From positions 15,131-79,130 of the forward strand of contig NZ_LGDW01000213.1 in assembly GCF_001280005.1 (NCBI RefSeq): DNA of 64,000 nucleotides. The letters are read 5' to 3'. Below are positions 1 through 10,300 of this stretch, one piece after another. Made by a program: the position numbers and the translations under genes. This stretch comes from Streptomyces sp. NRRL WC-3618. GTDB taxonomy: Bacteria; Actinomycetota; Actinomycetes; Streptomycetales; Streptomycetaceae. The notes beneath the pieces are model-generated. The model was not told where the DNA came from and did not search any database. It saw only the letters and a list, made by a program, of their open reading frames with translations. Position 1 is the stretch's first letter. Every line of letters begins with the position of its first letter.

Positions 1-411
1 TGCGGCGAGAACCCGACCGTCACCGAACTCATCGACTACGAGGCCTTCTGCGGCGTCGTGTCCGAGGAGGCCCAGGAGGCGGCGGCCGGTGCGACGATCA
101 CTCCCAAGCAGCTCAAGGAGTGGATCGACGACGGCGAGAACATCGAGATCATCGACGTCCGCGAGATCAACGAGTACGAGATCGTCTCGATCCCCGGCGC
201 CAGGCTGATCCCGAAGAACGAGTTCCTCATGGGCACCGCCCTGGCGACGCTCCCGCAGGACAAGAAGATCGTCCTGCACTGCAAGACGGGTGTCCGCAGT
301 GCGGAAGTCCTCGCGGTCCTGAAGTCCGCCGGTTTCTCGGACGCGGTCCACGTAGGCGGCGGTGTGATCGGCTGGGTCAACCAGATCGAGCCCCACAAGC
401 CGGTCTACTGA
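1..411 (+). CDS. moeZ: MoeZ-type adenylyltransferase/sulfurtransferase, C-terminal part
   Basis: Only the 3' end is inside the window; the reading frame is open from base 1. The visible 136 residues are the end of an E1-like adenylation domain (CGENPTVTELIDYEAFCG) followed by a rhodanese domain with the active-site loop CKTGVRS. In this family the adenylation domain activates the C-terminus of a small sulfur carrier protein and the rhodanese cysteine supplies sulfur, for molybdopterin, thiamine or cysteine synthesis. The ending GVIGWVNQIEPHKPVY is typical of actinobacterial MoeZ/MoeBR proteins. The family call is firm; the choice among MoeZ, MoeB and MoeBR rests on the domain pair alone. Confidence 0.88.
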   Translation, partial: CGENPTVTELIDYEAFCGVVSEEAQEAAAGATITPKQLKEWIDDGENIEIIDVREINEYEIVSIPGARLIPKNEFLMGTALATLPQDKKIVLHCKTGVRSAEVLAVLKSAGFSDAVHVGGGVIGWVNQIEPHKPVY

Positions 412-461
412 CCCACGGTTCACCACCCCGTTCATCTCGTTCAACCCGTTCCTGTTCGGCC

Positions 462-502
462 GGCGGGGGTCCCGGGCACCACAGGTGCCCGGGGCCCCCG
501 CC
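462..502. terminator. bidirectional hairpin between moeZ and the S33 peptidase
   Basis: Two 19-bp arms (462-480 and 484-502) pair with one G-T wobble around a 3-base loop. They lie between two convergent genes and abut the peptidase stop codon at 507. There is no long T-run, as is usual in Streptomyces, so factor-independent termination is inferred from the stem and its position. Confidence 0.7.
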
Positions 503-506
503 GCCG

Positions 507-2054
507 TCATGAGCAGACCTTGCCGTCCCGAGGCACCGTCCCGTCCAGCAGATACGCGTTCACCGTGGAGTCGACACAGCCGCTCCCACTTCCGTACGCC
601 CCGTGCCCCTCGCCCTTCCAGGTCAGCATCACGCCGACCCCCTTGCCCAACTCGTCGGCCATCTTGCGCGTGCCCTCGTAGGGCGTCGCGGGGTCCCCCG
701 TGTTGCCGACCACGAGGACGGGCGCCGCTCCCGGCGCGCCGACCACCGGTGTGTCGTACTGGCCGGGCACCGGCCAGTCGTGGCACCAGCCGGCCGTGTC
801 CCAGCCCATGAACTCCCCGAACACGGGCGAGATCTTCCGGAATTCGGGCAGCAGCTTCCTGACCTGCGCCGCGGTCGGCCGCTGCTTGTCGTCCAAGCAC
901 GATATGACCCGTTGCGCATGTGTCGTCGTGCCGTAGTGGCCCGACGCGTCGCGGTCGTTGTAGCCGTCCGCGAGTGTCAGCAGGTCCGATCCGTCGCCCT
1001 GCTCGGCCGCGTCCAGGGCGCTGGTCAGCGCCGGCCAGCTCTGCTTGCTGTACAGCGGCACGATCACGCCGATGACTGCCAGGCCCTGGGTCAGTTTCCG
1101 TCCGGAGGAAGTGGGCAGCGGCTTGCTGTCGATCCGCTTCAACAGAGCCGCGATCTTCCGTGAACCCTGGTCCGGATCCTGGCCCGTCGACTTCAGGTAG
1201 TCGTCGAGGGCGCGCTGAAAACCCCGGGTCTGGTTCTTCGCGTGTCCCACGATGTCGGCGCTCGGGTCGACGACGGCGTCGAGGATCAGCCGACCCACGT
1301 TCTTCGGGAACAGGTGGGCGTAGACGCCACCGAGTTCGGTGCCGTACGAGATGCCGAAGTAGTGCGTCTTCGTGTCACCGAGAACCTGGCGCATCAGGTC
1401 CATGTCGCGGGCGGAGTCGGTGGTCGAGACATGCGAGATGAGGTTTCCGGCGGACTTCTCGCAGCCCTGCCCGAAGTCGGCCGCGTCCTGGAAGAACGCC
1501 TTCTCCTCGGCCGCGTCGTCCGGTGACGGGTCCACCGACTCGGCGGCCTGGATCTCCTTGTCGCCGCGGCAGCGAACGCCTTCGCTGGACCCGACTCCGC
1601 GCGGGTCCCAGCTCACCAGGTCGTAACGCTCCCGCAGCGCGGAGACCGTGCCGGCGTACGAGGGCATCACGGAGATCCCCGACTGGCCCGGTCCGCCGAA
1701 GTTGAACAGAAGGGACCCGATGCGGTTGCCTCCGGTGGCCTTGGCGCGGATCAGTGCCAGGCCGATGGTCTCGCCGTCCGGCTTCGCGTAGTCCAGCGGC
1801 ACCTTGAGGGTCGCGCACTGCCAGTCGCTGCCCGGCGTGGGGGAGTCAGAGGTGCCCTCGCAGCGGACCCAGTCCGGTTTCTGCGAGGACAGTGAGGCGG
1901 GCAGTCCGGGCGAGGCACGGGACGAGGACGCGGCCGACGGGGAAGTGGGGCCGCCGGATCCCTTGTCGTCGCCGTTGCCGGACGTGCCGCCGCTGCATCC
2001 GGCCACCAGCAGCGCGGCGGCGGCAGCGGCTGTCCACCGTACGAAACGAGACAT
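507..2054 (-). CDS. secreted lipoprotein alpha/beta hydrolase, S33 tripeptidyl aminopeptidase-like (SlpD/SlpE type)
   Basis: 515 residues. The start ATG at 2054 follows a GGGGGAG ribosome site; a longer reading from 2123 lacks one. The N-terminus MSRFVRW, a hydrophobic stretch and LLVAGC form a lipobox, so the protein should be exported and lipid-anchored. The S33 fold is visible as the oxyanion strand FNFGGPGQSG, the nucleophile elbow GISYGTELGG and the C-terminal TAP-like part LVVGNTGDPATPYEG with the GEGHGAYG histidine. Such enzymes remove tripeptides or larger N-terminal groups from extracellular peptides. The next gene is a clear paralogue in the same orientation, suggesting tandem duplication. 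The substrate is unknown. Confidence 0.87.
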   Translation of the reverse strand: MSRFVRWTAAAAAALLVAGCSGGTSGNGDDKGSGGPTSPSAASSSRASPGLPASLSSQKPDWVRCEGTSDSPTPGSDWQCATLKVPLDYAKPDGETIGLALIRAKATGGNRIGSLLFNFGGPGQSGISVMPSYAGTVSALRERYDLVSWDPRGVGSSEGVRCRGDKEIQAAESVDPSPDDAAEEKAFFQDAADFGQGCEKSAGNLISHVSTTDSARDMDLMRQVLGDTKTHYFGISYGTELGGVYAHLFPKNVGRLILDAVVDPSADIVGHAKNQTRGFQRALDDYLKSTGQDPDQGSRKIAALLKRIDSKPLPTSSGRKLTQGLAVIGVIVPLYSKQSWPALTSALDAAEQGDGSDLLTLADGYNDRDASGHYGTTTHAQRVISCLDDKQRPTAAQVRKLLPEFRKISPVFGEFMGWDTAGWCHDWPVPGQYDTPVVGAPGAAPVLVVGNTGDPATPYEGTRKMADELGKGVGVMLTWKGEGHGAYGSGSGCVDSTVNAYLLDGTVPRDGKVCS

Positions 2055-2169
2055 GCGAACTCCCCCCTGCGGGCCGTCCGCTCGGGTCAGCGGATGGCGG
2101 TCCGGCCATAGTAGGCGGATCACGCCGAGGCCGTATCAGCCTGTGGATAACCTTCTGACCTGCGTTTTT

Positions 2170-3720
2170 CTAGGTGCAGACGGTCCCGGCCGCCGGTACC
2201 TTCCCGTTCAGCAGATAGCCGTTCACCGCCTTGAGCACGCACCGGTTCCCGCCGTCGTACGCGCCATGCCCCTGCCCCTTGTACGTCAGCTCGACCCCCA
2301 CGCCCTCACCCAGTGCCCCCACCATTTTCCGCGCGCCTTCGTACGGCGTGGCCGGGTCGCCGGTGTTGCCCACGACGAGGATCGGCGCCGATCCGGTCGC
2401 GTGGACGTCGGGGTGCTCGGCGGCGCCGGGCACGGCCCAGTCGGTGCAGCTGACCATGGACCAGGCCAGGAAGTCGCCGAACAGGGGCGAGGCGGCGCGG
2501 AACTCGGGCAGCTTCGCCTCGATGTCCGCGACGGTGTAGCGCGGCTTCTGGTCGGAGCAGTTGACGGCGATGTTCGCCGCGCTGAGGTTGCTGTACTCGC
2601 CGTTCCGGCTGCGCCCGTTCATGGAGTCGGCCAGCAGCATCAGGACCGTGCCGTCGCCGTCGTACGCCTCGTCGAGGCCCTGGGTGAGGTAGGGCCAGAA
2701 GTCCTTGGAGTACAGCGCCTGGGCGATTCCGGTGGTCGCCGAGGTCTCGGTCAGTTCGCGCGGGAAGACGCCCGGGATCGGCTTCGCGTCGAGGTCCTTG
2801 AGGAGCTTGGCGATCCGGTTCTTGACCTCCCGCGGAGTGTCGCCGACCAGGCACTCCTCGGTTTTCGAGGTGCAGTCCTCGGCGAAGTTGTCGAGCGCGT
2901 GCTGGAAGCCCTTGGCCTGCCCGAGCGAGCCCTGTTCGGGGTTCTGGGTCGGGTCGACGACCCCGTCGAACACCGCGCGGCCCACCTTCTTGGGAAACAG
3001 GTGGGCGTAGACACCGCCCAGTTCGGTTCCGTACGAGATGCCGAAGTAGTGCAGCTTGGCGTCGCCGAGGACCTGGCGCATCAGATCCATGTCCCGGGCC
3101 GCGTCGGTGGTCCGCACATGCGGGAGCATCCTCTTGGAGTGTTTCTCGCAGGCCGCGTTGAACTTCCGCGTGTTGTCCAGCAGTTCGGCGCGTTCGGTGG
3201 CGTTGTCGGGCGTCGCGTCCTGCTGGAAGTACACGTCGAGCTGTTCGTCGTCCTCGCACCGCACCCCGTCGCTGCGGCCGACCCCGCGGGGATCGAAGCT
3301 CACCAGGTCGTAGCGCGTGCGCAGCGTCGCGTAGTCCGTGCCGAACGAGGGGAGCGCGCTGATTCCCGAGCCGCCGGGGCCGCCGAAGTTGAAGATCAGG
3401 GATCCGATGCGCTTGCTCGCACCGCCGCCGGCCTTCGCCCGGATCAGCGCGAGCCTGATCGTGTCGCCCTTCGGCTCGGCCCAGTCCAGGGGCGCCTTCA
3501 TGGTGGCGCACTGCCAGTCGGCGCCATCCGGCAGCGGTGACGGGGCCTCGCCGCCGCCCTCCGACGCGGACGGTGCGGGACAGTCCTTCCAACCCAGCTT
3601 CTGGGCCGACAGATCCTGGTCCGCGGAGCCGGAATCTTCGCTGACACCTGTCATCAGGGAGGACAGCAGAAGGGCAGTGGCGGTCAGGACAGCGGCACGC
3701 GGCCGGAAGGGAGCGGGCAT
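2170..3720 (-). CDS. secreted alpha/beta hydrolase, S33 tripeptidyl aminopeptidase-like, paralogue of the neighbour
   Basis: 516 residues starting MPAPFRPRAAVLTATALLL, a Sec-type signal peptide without a lipobox cysteine, so it is probably released rather than lipid-anchored. The frame is open far upstream, but only this ATG gives a signal peptide. A GGAGG lies very close to it (one base), so the start is slightly uncertain. Catalytic features match the neighbour: FNFGGPGGSG, GISYGTELGG and LVVGNTGDPATPYEG, then GQGHGAYDGG. It has more cysteines in its middle (DCTSKTEECLV), fitting disulfides outside the cell. It lies upstream of its paralogue with a 115-bp gap and may be co-transcribed with it. 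Confidence 0.86.
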   Translation of the reverse strand: MPAPFRPRAAVLTATALLLSSLMTGVSEDSGSADQDLSAQKLGWKDCPAPSASEGGGEAPSPLPDGADWQCATMKAPLDWAEPKGDTIRLALIRAKAGGGASKRIGSLIFNFGGPGGSGISALPSFGTDYATLRTRYDLVSFDPRGVGRSDGVRCEDDEQLDVYFQQDATPDNATERAELLDNTRKFNAACEKHSKRMLPHVRTTDAARDMDLMRQVLGDAKLHYFGISYGTELGGVYAHLFPKKVGRAVFDGVVDPTQNPEQGSLGQAKGFQHALDNFAEDCTSKTEECLVGDTPREVKNRIAKLLKDLDAKPIPGVFPRELTETSATTGIAQALYSKDFWPYLTQGLDEAYDGDGTVLMLLADSMNGRSRNGEYSNLSAANIAVNCSDQKPRYTVADIEAKLPEFRAASPLFGDFLAWSMVSCTDWAVPGAAEHPDVHATGSAPILVVGNTGDPATPYEGARKMVGALGEGVGVELTYKGQGHGAYDGGNRCVLKAVNGYLLNGKVPAAGTVCT

Positions 3721-3791
3721 GCCTCCATCCTGCGGTCGTACCCCGCGGGGCGCTCGGGGCACGAGCCGTACGAGGTACTCCCCTAGGGGCC

Positions 3792-6524
3792 CTAGAGGGC
3801 GCCCTTCCGCGTCAGGTGGTTGAAGAACAGCCAGCCCGGCAGCACCGGAATCCACAGGGTCAGCAGTCGGTAGAGGAGTACGGCGGGGGCGGCGACCTCC
3901 TTGGGGAGGCCGACGGCGATCAGGCCGACCGTCAGGGTCGCCTCGACCGCGCCCACACCACCGGGGGTCGGCGCCGCGGACCCCAGCGCGTTTCCGGCGA
4001 GGAAGACGACGGCGACGCTGGCGAGGCTGAGCGAGGTCGACTCGTCGCCGAAGGCCCGGATCGACGCGTCCAGGCACATCACGAAGCACGCGGTCAGCAG
4101 CAGCATGCCGCCGATACCGGTGACCAGCTTCTGCGGACGCTGGAGAACGTCCAGCATGCGCGGGATGACACCGGCGAACAGTGACCTCACGCGCGTGACG
4201 ACGAACTTCCGCAGGAACGGCACCGACGTCACCACGAGGACCAGCACCGCGACGGTCAGCAGACCGGCGATGACCGTCCTGGACGGCGACAGCGAGGGTG
4301 TCTTCTCGGTGCCCGTGAGATAGCCGAACGACAACAGCATCAGGATGTGGCAACCGAGTCCGAACAACTGCGACGCGCCGACGCTGGCCACCGCGAGCCC
4401 TGGCCGTACGCCCGAGCGTTGCAGGAAACGAGTGTTGAGGGCGACTCCGCCCACCGCCGCGGGCGCCACGATCTTCACGAACGACCCGGCGACCTGCGCG
4501 GCCACGGTCCGTACGAACGGCACCCGCTCCGGCACGAAACCGAGCAGACTCATCGCCGCGGCGACGTAGCTCAACGCGGAGAACAGCACGGCCGCGATGA
4601 CCCAGCCCCACTCGGCGTTGTCGAACAGGGTGGCGAACTCGATGTGGGTGAGTTGGGAGAGCAGGAAGTACGCGCCGAACGCACCGGCCATGAAGCTGAT
4701 CAGCGTGCGGGGTCTCACTCGTTCCAGCCGGGCCGGCTCGACCGGTGCCTGCGGTCTGATCAGTAGTACCTGGTGACGGATCTGGGTGAGCAGATCCTCC
4801 TCGCGGGCCCCCTCCAGGGCTTCGTCGATGGCCCGCTTCTCGGCCCGCTGCTCCGCGCGGACGGCCTTCTTGTCGGGCTTTTCCAGTTCAGCGGGCGCGG
4901 TGTCGGGGCGGGTTGCCTCAAGCCGGGCCTGTTTGGCCTGCTGGGAAGCCTCCAGGACCGCCTCGCGCTGACGCTGGGCGCGCTCGCGGGCGAGTTTGCG
5001 CAGCGTCGCGCGCGTGGAGCGCGACAGCGCGATGGGCTGGAGCAGCGGCAGACAGTCCGCCACCGCGTCCGGGCCGAGCACCCCGACCGCGGACGCCACC
5101 GCGCGTTCGGCACCCACGCGCAGGCCCAGCGTCGCCACCAGCTGGGCGATGTCCATGCGCAGCAGCAGGTCCCCGGCCGCGATCTCGCCCACCCGCAGGT
5201 CGGTGAGGATCACCTTGCCGGAACGATCCACCAGAATCGCCTCGCCGACGAGTCTGCGGTGCGCGATGCGCCGCGACTGCAGGGCCTTCACCTGGTGCCA
5301 GGTGTTGCGCAGCAGCTCGTCGGTGATCTCCTCGTCGTCCAGCGAGTCCAGAGTGCGGCCTCCGGTGTGCTCGTAGACGAGCATCACGGCGTCCGGGCCG
5401 AGCTCCGAGGTCGCGATCAGCTTGGGCGCGTTGGCGCCGGCGGCGATCGCCGCGTACGCGAGGAGAGCCTCCTGCTCCAGCGCCTGGCGCAGCGACTGGA
5501 GGCTGCTGCGCGTGGCCAGGCCGCGCAGCGTGATGTTGCGCCACACGCGGTAGAAGAAGTGCTGCGCCTGCTGCTCGCGGTCGACGACCGTGACGTCCAG
5601 CGGAGGGCCGTCCTCCAGGGTGACGAAATAGCGCCGGCCCCGGTCACCGCTGTCCGACGTCTCCGGCACCTCCTCGCGGGCCGCGCTCACCGGGCGGAAA
5701 CCGACGTGCCGCAGGCCCGCCATCAGGTTGCGCCCGGTGGGACGCACGTTCGGTGAGCCGACCGCGTACAGCGTCCCGTACGCCACCGACCAGCCGATCA
5801 GCACCGTCAGGATGATCGAGAACGGTGTCGTGTAGCCGGTGACCAGCATCGAGAAGGCATCGAGCAGCAGCACGACCCACAGCACGGCCCGCCAGCGCGG
5901 CCGACGGGACATGCCGACGGCCGTCATGTACGCGATGACCGGCGCGAGATAGCCGTGCACCGGGTCGGTGAGAGCGTGGATGTCGCCGGGGGAGGGCTGC
6001 GTCAGCGCCTCCTGGATGGAGTCCGGGGCGCCCTTGGCGACCCACAGGTCGGTGGCGAGGGTCACCCCGTGCGCGAGGACCGCCGCGAGGACACCGTCGG
6101 CGATTCGCAGCCCGTCCCGCTTGATCAGCCGCTCGATGGCGAAGGCGACCGGCACCAGGAGGATCGCGATGCTGGACGCCAGACCCGCGATCTTGATCAG
6201 CAGGTCGGGTGCCTGGCCGGTGCCCTTGTTGATGTCCTGTTCGAGTCCCGAGGTGGTGCCGTGCGCGAAGGCGGCGATCGCCAGCAACACGACGACGGCG
6301 AAGACGCCCGCCAGGAACCGCATGAGATCGGACGGGCGGTGCACGCGCGCGGGGAGCAGCGGTTCGTCGCCCTCGACCTCTTCGACGTGGGCGTCGTCGT
6401 CGCAGTCGGCGGCCGCTCCGGCCGGTGTCCGCTCGTGCTCGTGGCCGGTGCCGTCGGCACCGGGGCGCGGCGAGACCTCAGAGGTGCCCTCCGCGTCTTC
6501 GGGGTGCACGCCCTGATGCTCCAT
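3792..6524 (-). CDS. membrane protein: N-terminal TM region, kinase-like middle, flippase-like (UPF0104/MprF-type) C-terminus
   Basis: About 910 residues. An acidic N-terminal tail precedes several TM helices (FLAGVFAVVVLLAIAAF onward). A soluble section at roughly 290-560 resembles an atypical protein kinase fold (VTVVDREQQ, MLVYEHTGGRTLDSL, HRRLVGEAILVDRSGKVILTDLRVG), followed by a charged helix. The last 300 residues have repeated TM segments ending GGVGAVEATLTVGL and LWIPVLPGW, the signature of the lysylphosphatidylglycerol synthase/flippase TM family. I chose the ATG at 6524 after a purine-rich AAGAAGAG; an in-frame GTG at 6548 is possible. It may move or sense a lipid; the transported molecule cannot be read from the sequence. 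Confidence 0.8.
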   Translation of the reverse strand: MEHQGVHPEDAEGTSEVSPRPGADGTGHEHERTPAGAAADCDDDAHVEEVEGDEPLLPARVHRPSDLMRFLAGVFAVVVLLAIAAFAHGTTSGLEQDINKGTGQAPDLLIKIAGLASSIAILLVPVAFAIERLIKRDGLRIADGVLAAVLAHGVTLATDLWVAKGAPDSIQEALTQPSPGDIHALTDPVHGYLAPVIAYMTAVGMSRRPRWRAVLWVVLLLDAFSMLVTGYTTPFSIILTVLIGWSVAYGTLYAVGSPNVRPTGRNLMAGLRHVGFRPVSAAREEVPETSDSGDRGRRYFVTLEDGPPLDVTVVDREQQAQHFFYRVWRNITLRGLATRSSLQSLRQALEQEALLAYAAIAAGANAPKLIATSELGPDAVMLVYEHTGGRTLDSLDDEEITDELLRNTWHQVKALQSRRIAHRRLVGEAILVDRSGKVILTDLRVGEIAAGDLLLRMDIAQLVATLGLRVGAERAVASAVGVLGPDAVADCLPLLQPIALSRSTRATLRKLARERAQRQREAVLEASQQAKQARLEATRPDTAPAELEKPDKKAVRAEQRAEKRAIDEALEGAREEDLLTQIRHQVLLIRPQAPVEPARLERVRPRTLISFMAGAFGAYFLLSQLTHIEFATLFDNAEWGWVIAAVLFSALSYVAAAMSLLGFVPERVPFVRTVAAQVAGSFVKIVAPAAVGGVALNTRFLQRSGVRPGLAVASVGASQLFGLGCHILMLLSFGYLTGTEKTPSLSPSRTVIAGLLTVAVLVLVVTSVPFLRKFVVTRVRSLFAGVIPRMLDVLQRPQKLVTGIGGMLLLTACFVMCLDASIRAFGDESTSLSLASVAVVFLAGNALGSAAPTPGGVGAVEATLTVGLIAVGLPKEVAAPAVLLYRLLTLWIPVLPGWLFFNHLTRKGAL

Positions 6525-6709
6525 GGTCTCTTCTTGGTCTCGTATCACCGGTCACCGCCCGCACGATGGTGGCATGCCCCACTGACACACAGGGGCATCA
6601 GGGTGCGATGCGGGGGCGCACAGTCTGCCGCAAGCGTCGCTCCGGGGCGAGGAACATCCGCGGTCGCCGCCTCATCACATTGTCGGTGAGGTGGGGCAGG
6701 ATGGGCCGG

Positions 6710-7075
6710 ATGAGCGACGAGAGCCTTCCGGTGGACGCCCTGCCGGAGTACGCCGAGCGGGCCCTGGAGGCCGCGGAACTGATCCCGCCCGGGCGTGTCA
6801 TGACGTACGGCGACGTGGCCGAATGGCTGGAGGAGGGCGGGCCCCGCCAGGTCGGGCGCGTGATGGCCCTCTACGGAGGGGCCGTTCCGTGGTGGCGGGT
6901 AGTCCGGGCGGACGGTGTGCTGCTCCCGGGGCACGAACTGGACGCCCTCGACCACTACCGCGCGGAAGGCACACCCCTGAAAGAGGCGAGCACGGCCGCC
7001 GTGGGGCACCTTCCGCGCCTCGACATGAGACGGGCGCGGTGGGACGGCGTCGAGCGGGCGGAGGGTCACACCTGA
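6710..7075 (+). CDS. alkyltransferase-like (ATL) DNA-binding protein, MGMT family
   Basis: 121 residues with the DNA-binding core of O6-alkylguanine-DNA methyltransferases (IPPGRVMTYGDVAEWL and GRVMALYGGAVPWWRVVR). The active-site PCHR is replaced by PWWR (residues 60-63), so there is no alkyl-accepting cysteine. ATL proteins of this kind flip and cap O6-alkylguanine and hand the lesion to nucleotide excision repair. It is divergent from the flippase-like gene, sharing a 185-bp upstream region. An in-frame ATG at 6701 is an alternative start. It stands just upstream of the adnAB recombination genes. Confidence 0.85.
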   Translation: MSDESLPVDALPEYAERALEAAELIPPGRVMTYGDVAEWLEEGGPRQVGRVMALYGGAVPWWRVVRADGVLLPGHELDALDHYRAEGTPLKEASTAAVGHLPRLDMRRARWDGVERAEGHT

Positions 7076-7332
7076 CAGCTTCCGCCATCCGGCGGGCGTC
7101 AGGGGGGCCTGTGGCCCGTACGGGGTAAACCGGGCACGTCCGTGCCATGGCGTACGTTCGTGGGGCGAGGGGCCCGGGTGGCGCTCGGGGCCGGAGGGAA
7201 CATGCGGAAGCCCTGCTTCCGAACCGTCCGTCGGCGTAGCGTCAGCCGCACCTACCCCCCTCACCGTCCGGCCACCGTTTCCCACGCGTGGCGCTCAGCC
7301 AACCAGTACACCCTCCAGGACCGGCGAACCAC

Positions 7333-10300
7333 GTGAGCTCCTCTTCCTCCACCAGGCGCCTGCCGCACCCCCAGGGGCGACAGGGGACCCGTGGCGCTTA
7401 CCGACTGGTGCGTACCCCGCCCACACGGCAGGTTCCCCCTCATCTGGACGCCGCACAGCGCGCGGTGGTTGACCACGCGCGGGGACCACTGCTCGTCCTC
7501 GCAGGTCCGGGAACCGGGAAGACCACCACCCTCGTCGAGTCCGTGGCGGCCAGGATCGCCCGGGGCGCGGACCCCGAGCGGATCCTCGTCCTCACGTTCA
7601 GTCGTAAGGCGGCCGTCGAACTGCGCGACCGCATGGCGCTGCGCATCGGCGCCGCCCGCGCTCCCCGCGCGACCACTTTCCACTCCTTCTGCTACGCCCT
7701 GGTCCGCGCCCACCAGGACAGCGACCTCTTCGTGGAACCCCTGCGGCTGCTCTCCGGCCCCGAACAGGACGTGGCCGTACGCGGCCTGCTCGCCGGCCAG
7801 CCCGACCTGGAGCGGCTCGGCCTCGTCCATGTGCGCTGGCCGGACGAACTGCGCGCCTGCCTCACCACCCGCGGCTTCGCCGACGAGGTCCGCGCGGTTC
7901 TCGCCCGCAGCCGTGAACTGGGCCTCGGCCCGGACGCCCTGGACGCCTTCGCCCGGCGCATCGGCCGCCCCGACTGGCGGGCCGCCGCCGCCTTCCTCGC
8001 CGAGTACCTCGACGTACTCGACATGCAAGGAGTGCTCGACTACGCGGAGCTCGTCCACCGCGCGGTGCTCCTCGCGACCCGCCCCGACACCGCGGGGCAG
8101 CTCGCCGCCCGCTACGACGCCGTCTACGTGGACGAGTACCAGGACACCGACCCGGCCCAGGTACGGCTCCTGCACGCGCTCGCCGGAGGCGGCCGGACAC
8201 TCGTCGCCCTCGGCGACCCCGACCAGTCGATCTACGCGTTCCGGGGGGCGGACGTCAACGGCATCCTGGATTTCCCGGACGCCTTCCCGCGCGCGGACGG
8301 CCGCCCCGCCCCGGTCGAGGTCCTCAGGACCTCCCGCCGCTCCGCCGCCACCCCGCTCACCGCCACCCGCCTCCTCACCCAGCGCATGCCGCTGACCCGC
8401 CTCCCCGCCGAGAAGGTCCGCGCCCACCGCGAACTCACCCCGGTCCGCGACGGAGGCCGCGTCGAGGTCTGCACGTACCCGACGTCCGGTACGGAGCTGG
8501 ACAACATCGCCGACATCCTGCGCCGCGCCCACCTGGAGGACGGTGTCCCCTGGGGCGAGATGGCCGTCCTGGTGCGGGCCGGCGGTCGTACGATCCCCAC
8601 GATCCGGCGCGCCCTCACGGCCGCCGGGGTTCCCCTGGACATCGACGGCGACGACCTGCCCCTGCGCCACGAACCGGCGGTGGCACCACTCCTGACGGCG
8701 CTTCGAGCCGTGGCGACCGCGGAGGCGTCGGGCGCGGTCGGGGAGAGGGACGCCGAAGGGGCGGGTGGCGACGCGGGCGAAGCCTCCGAAGTCGCCGTGC
8801 CCGGGGACACCGGCTGGCTCGGCACCGAGACCGCCCTGACCCTGCTCACCTCGCCCCTCGCCGGCATGGACACCGCCGATCTGCGCCGCCTCGGCCGCGC
8901 CCTGCGCGAGGAGGAGAGGACCGCGGGCAACCCCGCACCGCCGCCCTCGGACGAACTCCTGGCCCGCGCGCTGGCCGAACCGGAACGCCTGGTCGCCCAC
9001 GACCCGACGTACGCGCGGGGCGCCCAGCGCCTCGGCGCGCTGCTCCGAAAGGCACGTGAGCGCCTCGCGGGCGGCGGTACGGCCGAAGAGGCCCTCTGGG
9101 ACCTGTGGAACGGCACACCCTGGCCAGGACGGCTGGAGCGGGCGGCCAGGCGCGGCGGCGCGGCCGGACGCAACGCCGACCGCGACCTGGACGCCGTGTG
9201 CGCGCTGTTCGCGACCGCCGCGCGCGCGGAGGAACGCACCGGCGGCCGCGGCGCTCTCAACTTCCTGGAGGAGACCGACGCCGAGGACATCGCCGCCGAC
9301 ACCCTCACCCGCCGCGCCGTACGCCCCGAAGCCGTACGCCTGATGACCGCGCACCGCGCCAAGGGCCTCCAGTGGCGCCTCGTGGTCGTCGCCGGCGTCC
9401 AGGAGGGCCTGTGGCCCGACCTGCGCCGCCGCGGCTCCCTCCTGGAGGCCGACCGCATCGGTCGCGACGGCCTCGCCGAACCGCTCACCCCGGGAGCACT
9501 GCTCGCCGAGGAGCGGCGGCTGTTCTACGTGGCCGCCACACGCGCGCGTGAACGCCTGGTCGTCACCGCGGTGAAGGCCCCCGCCGACGACGGCGACCAG
9601 CCCTCCCGTTTCGTCACCGAACTCGGCGTCGAACCCAAGGACGTCACGGGCCGCCCGCGCCGCCCGCTCTCCGTGGCCGCCCTCGTCGCCGAACTGCGCG
9701 CCACGACGGTCGACCCGCGTGTGTCCGCCTCCCTCAGAGAGGCAGCCGCCCGCCGCCTGGCCCGGCTCGCCGCGCTCACCGACGAGGAGGGCCGCCCGCT
9801 CGTGCCGTCGGCGCACCCCTACCGCTGGTGGGGCATGTACGAGCCGACGGAGAGCAAGGTCCCGCTGCGCGACCGCGACCAGCCCGTCGTGCTCTCCGGC
9901 AGCGCCCTCGACCAACTCGCCAACACCTGCGCCCTGCAGTGGTTCCTGGGCCGGGAGGTGAAGGCGGACGCGCCCGCGACCGCCGCCCAGGGCTTCGGCA
10001 ACGTGGTGCACGTCCTCGCCGACGAGGTCGCCTCCGGACACACCCCCGCCGACCTCGCCGTCCTCATGGAGCGCCTCGACTCCGTGTGGAACGCGCTCGC
10101 CTTCGACGCACCCTGGAAGTCCGCGCAGGAGAAGGAGCACGCGCGCGTGGCGCTCGAACGCTTCCTGACGTGGCACGTCGACTCCAGGCGCACCGGCCGC
10201 ACCCCCGTGGCCAGCGAGCACGACTTCGACGTGACCCTCGAAGCCGGCGACTACGAAGTGCGCATCCGCGGTTCCATGGACCGCGTCGAGACCGACGGCG

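Noticed and set aside
3721..4611. Upstream extension of the second S33 peptidase frame to 813 residues
   Set aside because: It runs antisense over the flippase-like gene; the signal peptide begins at the ATG at 3720.
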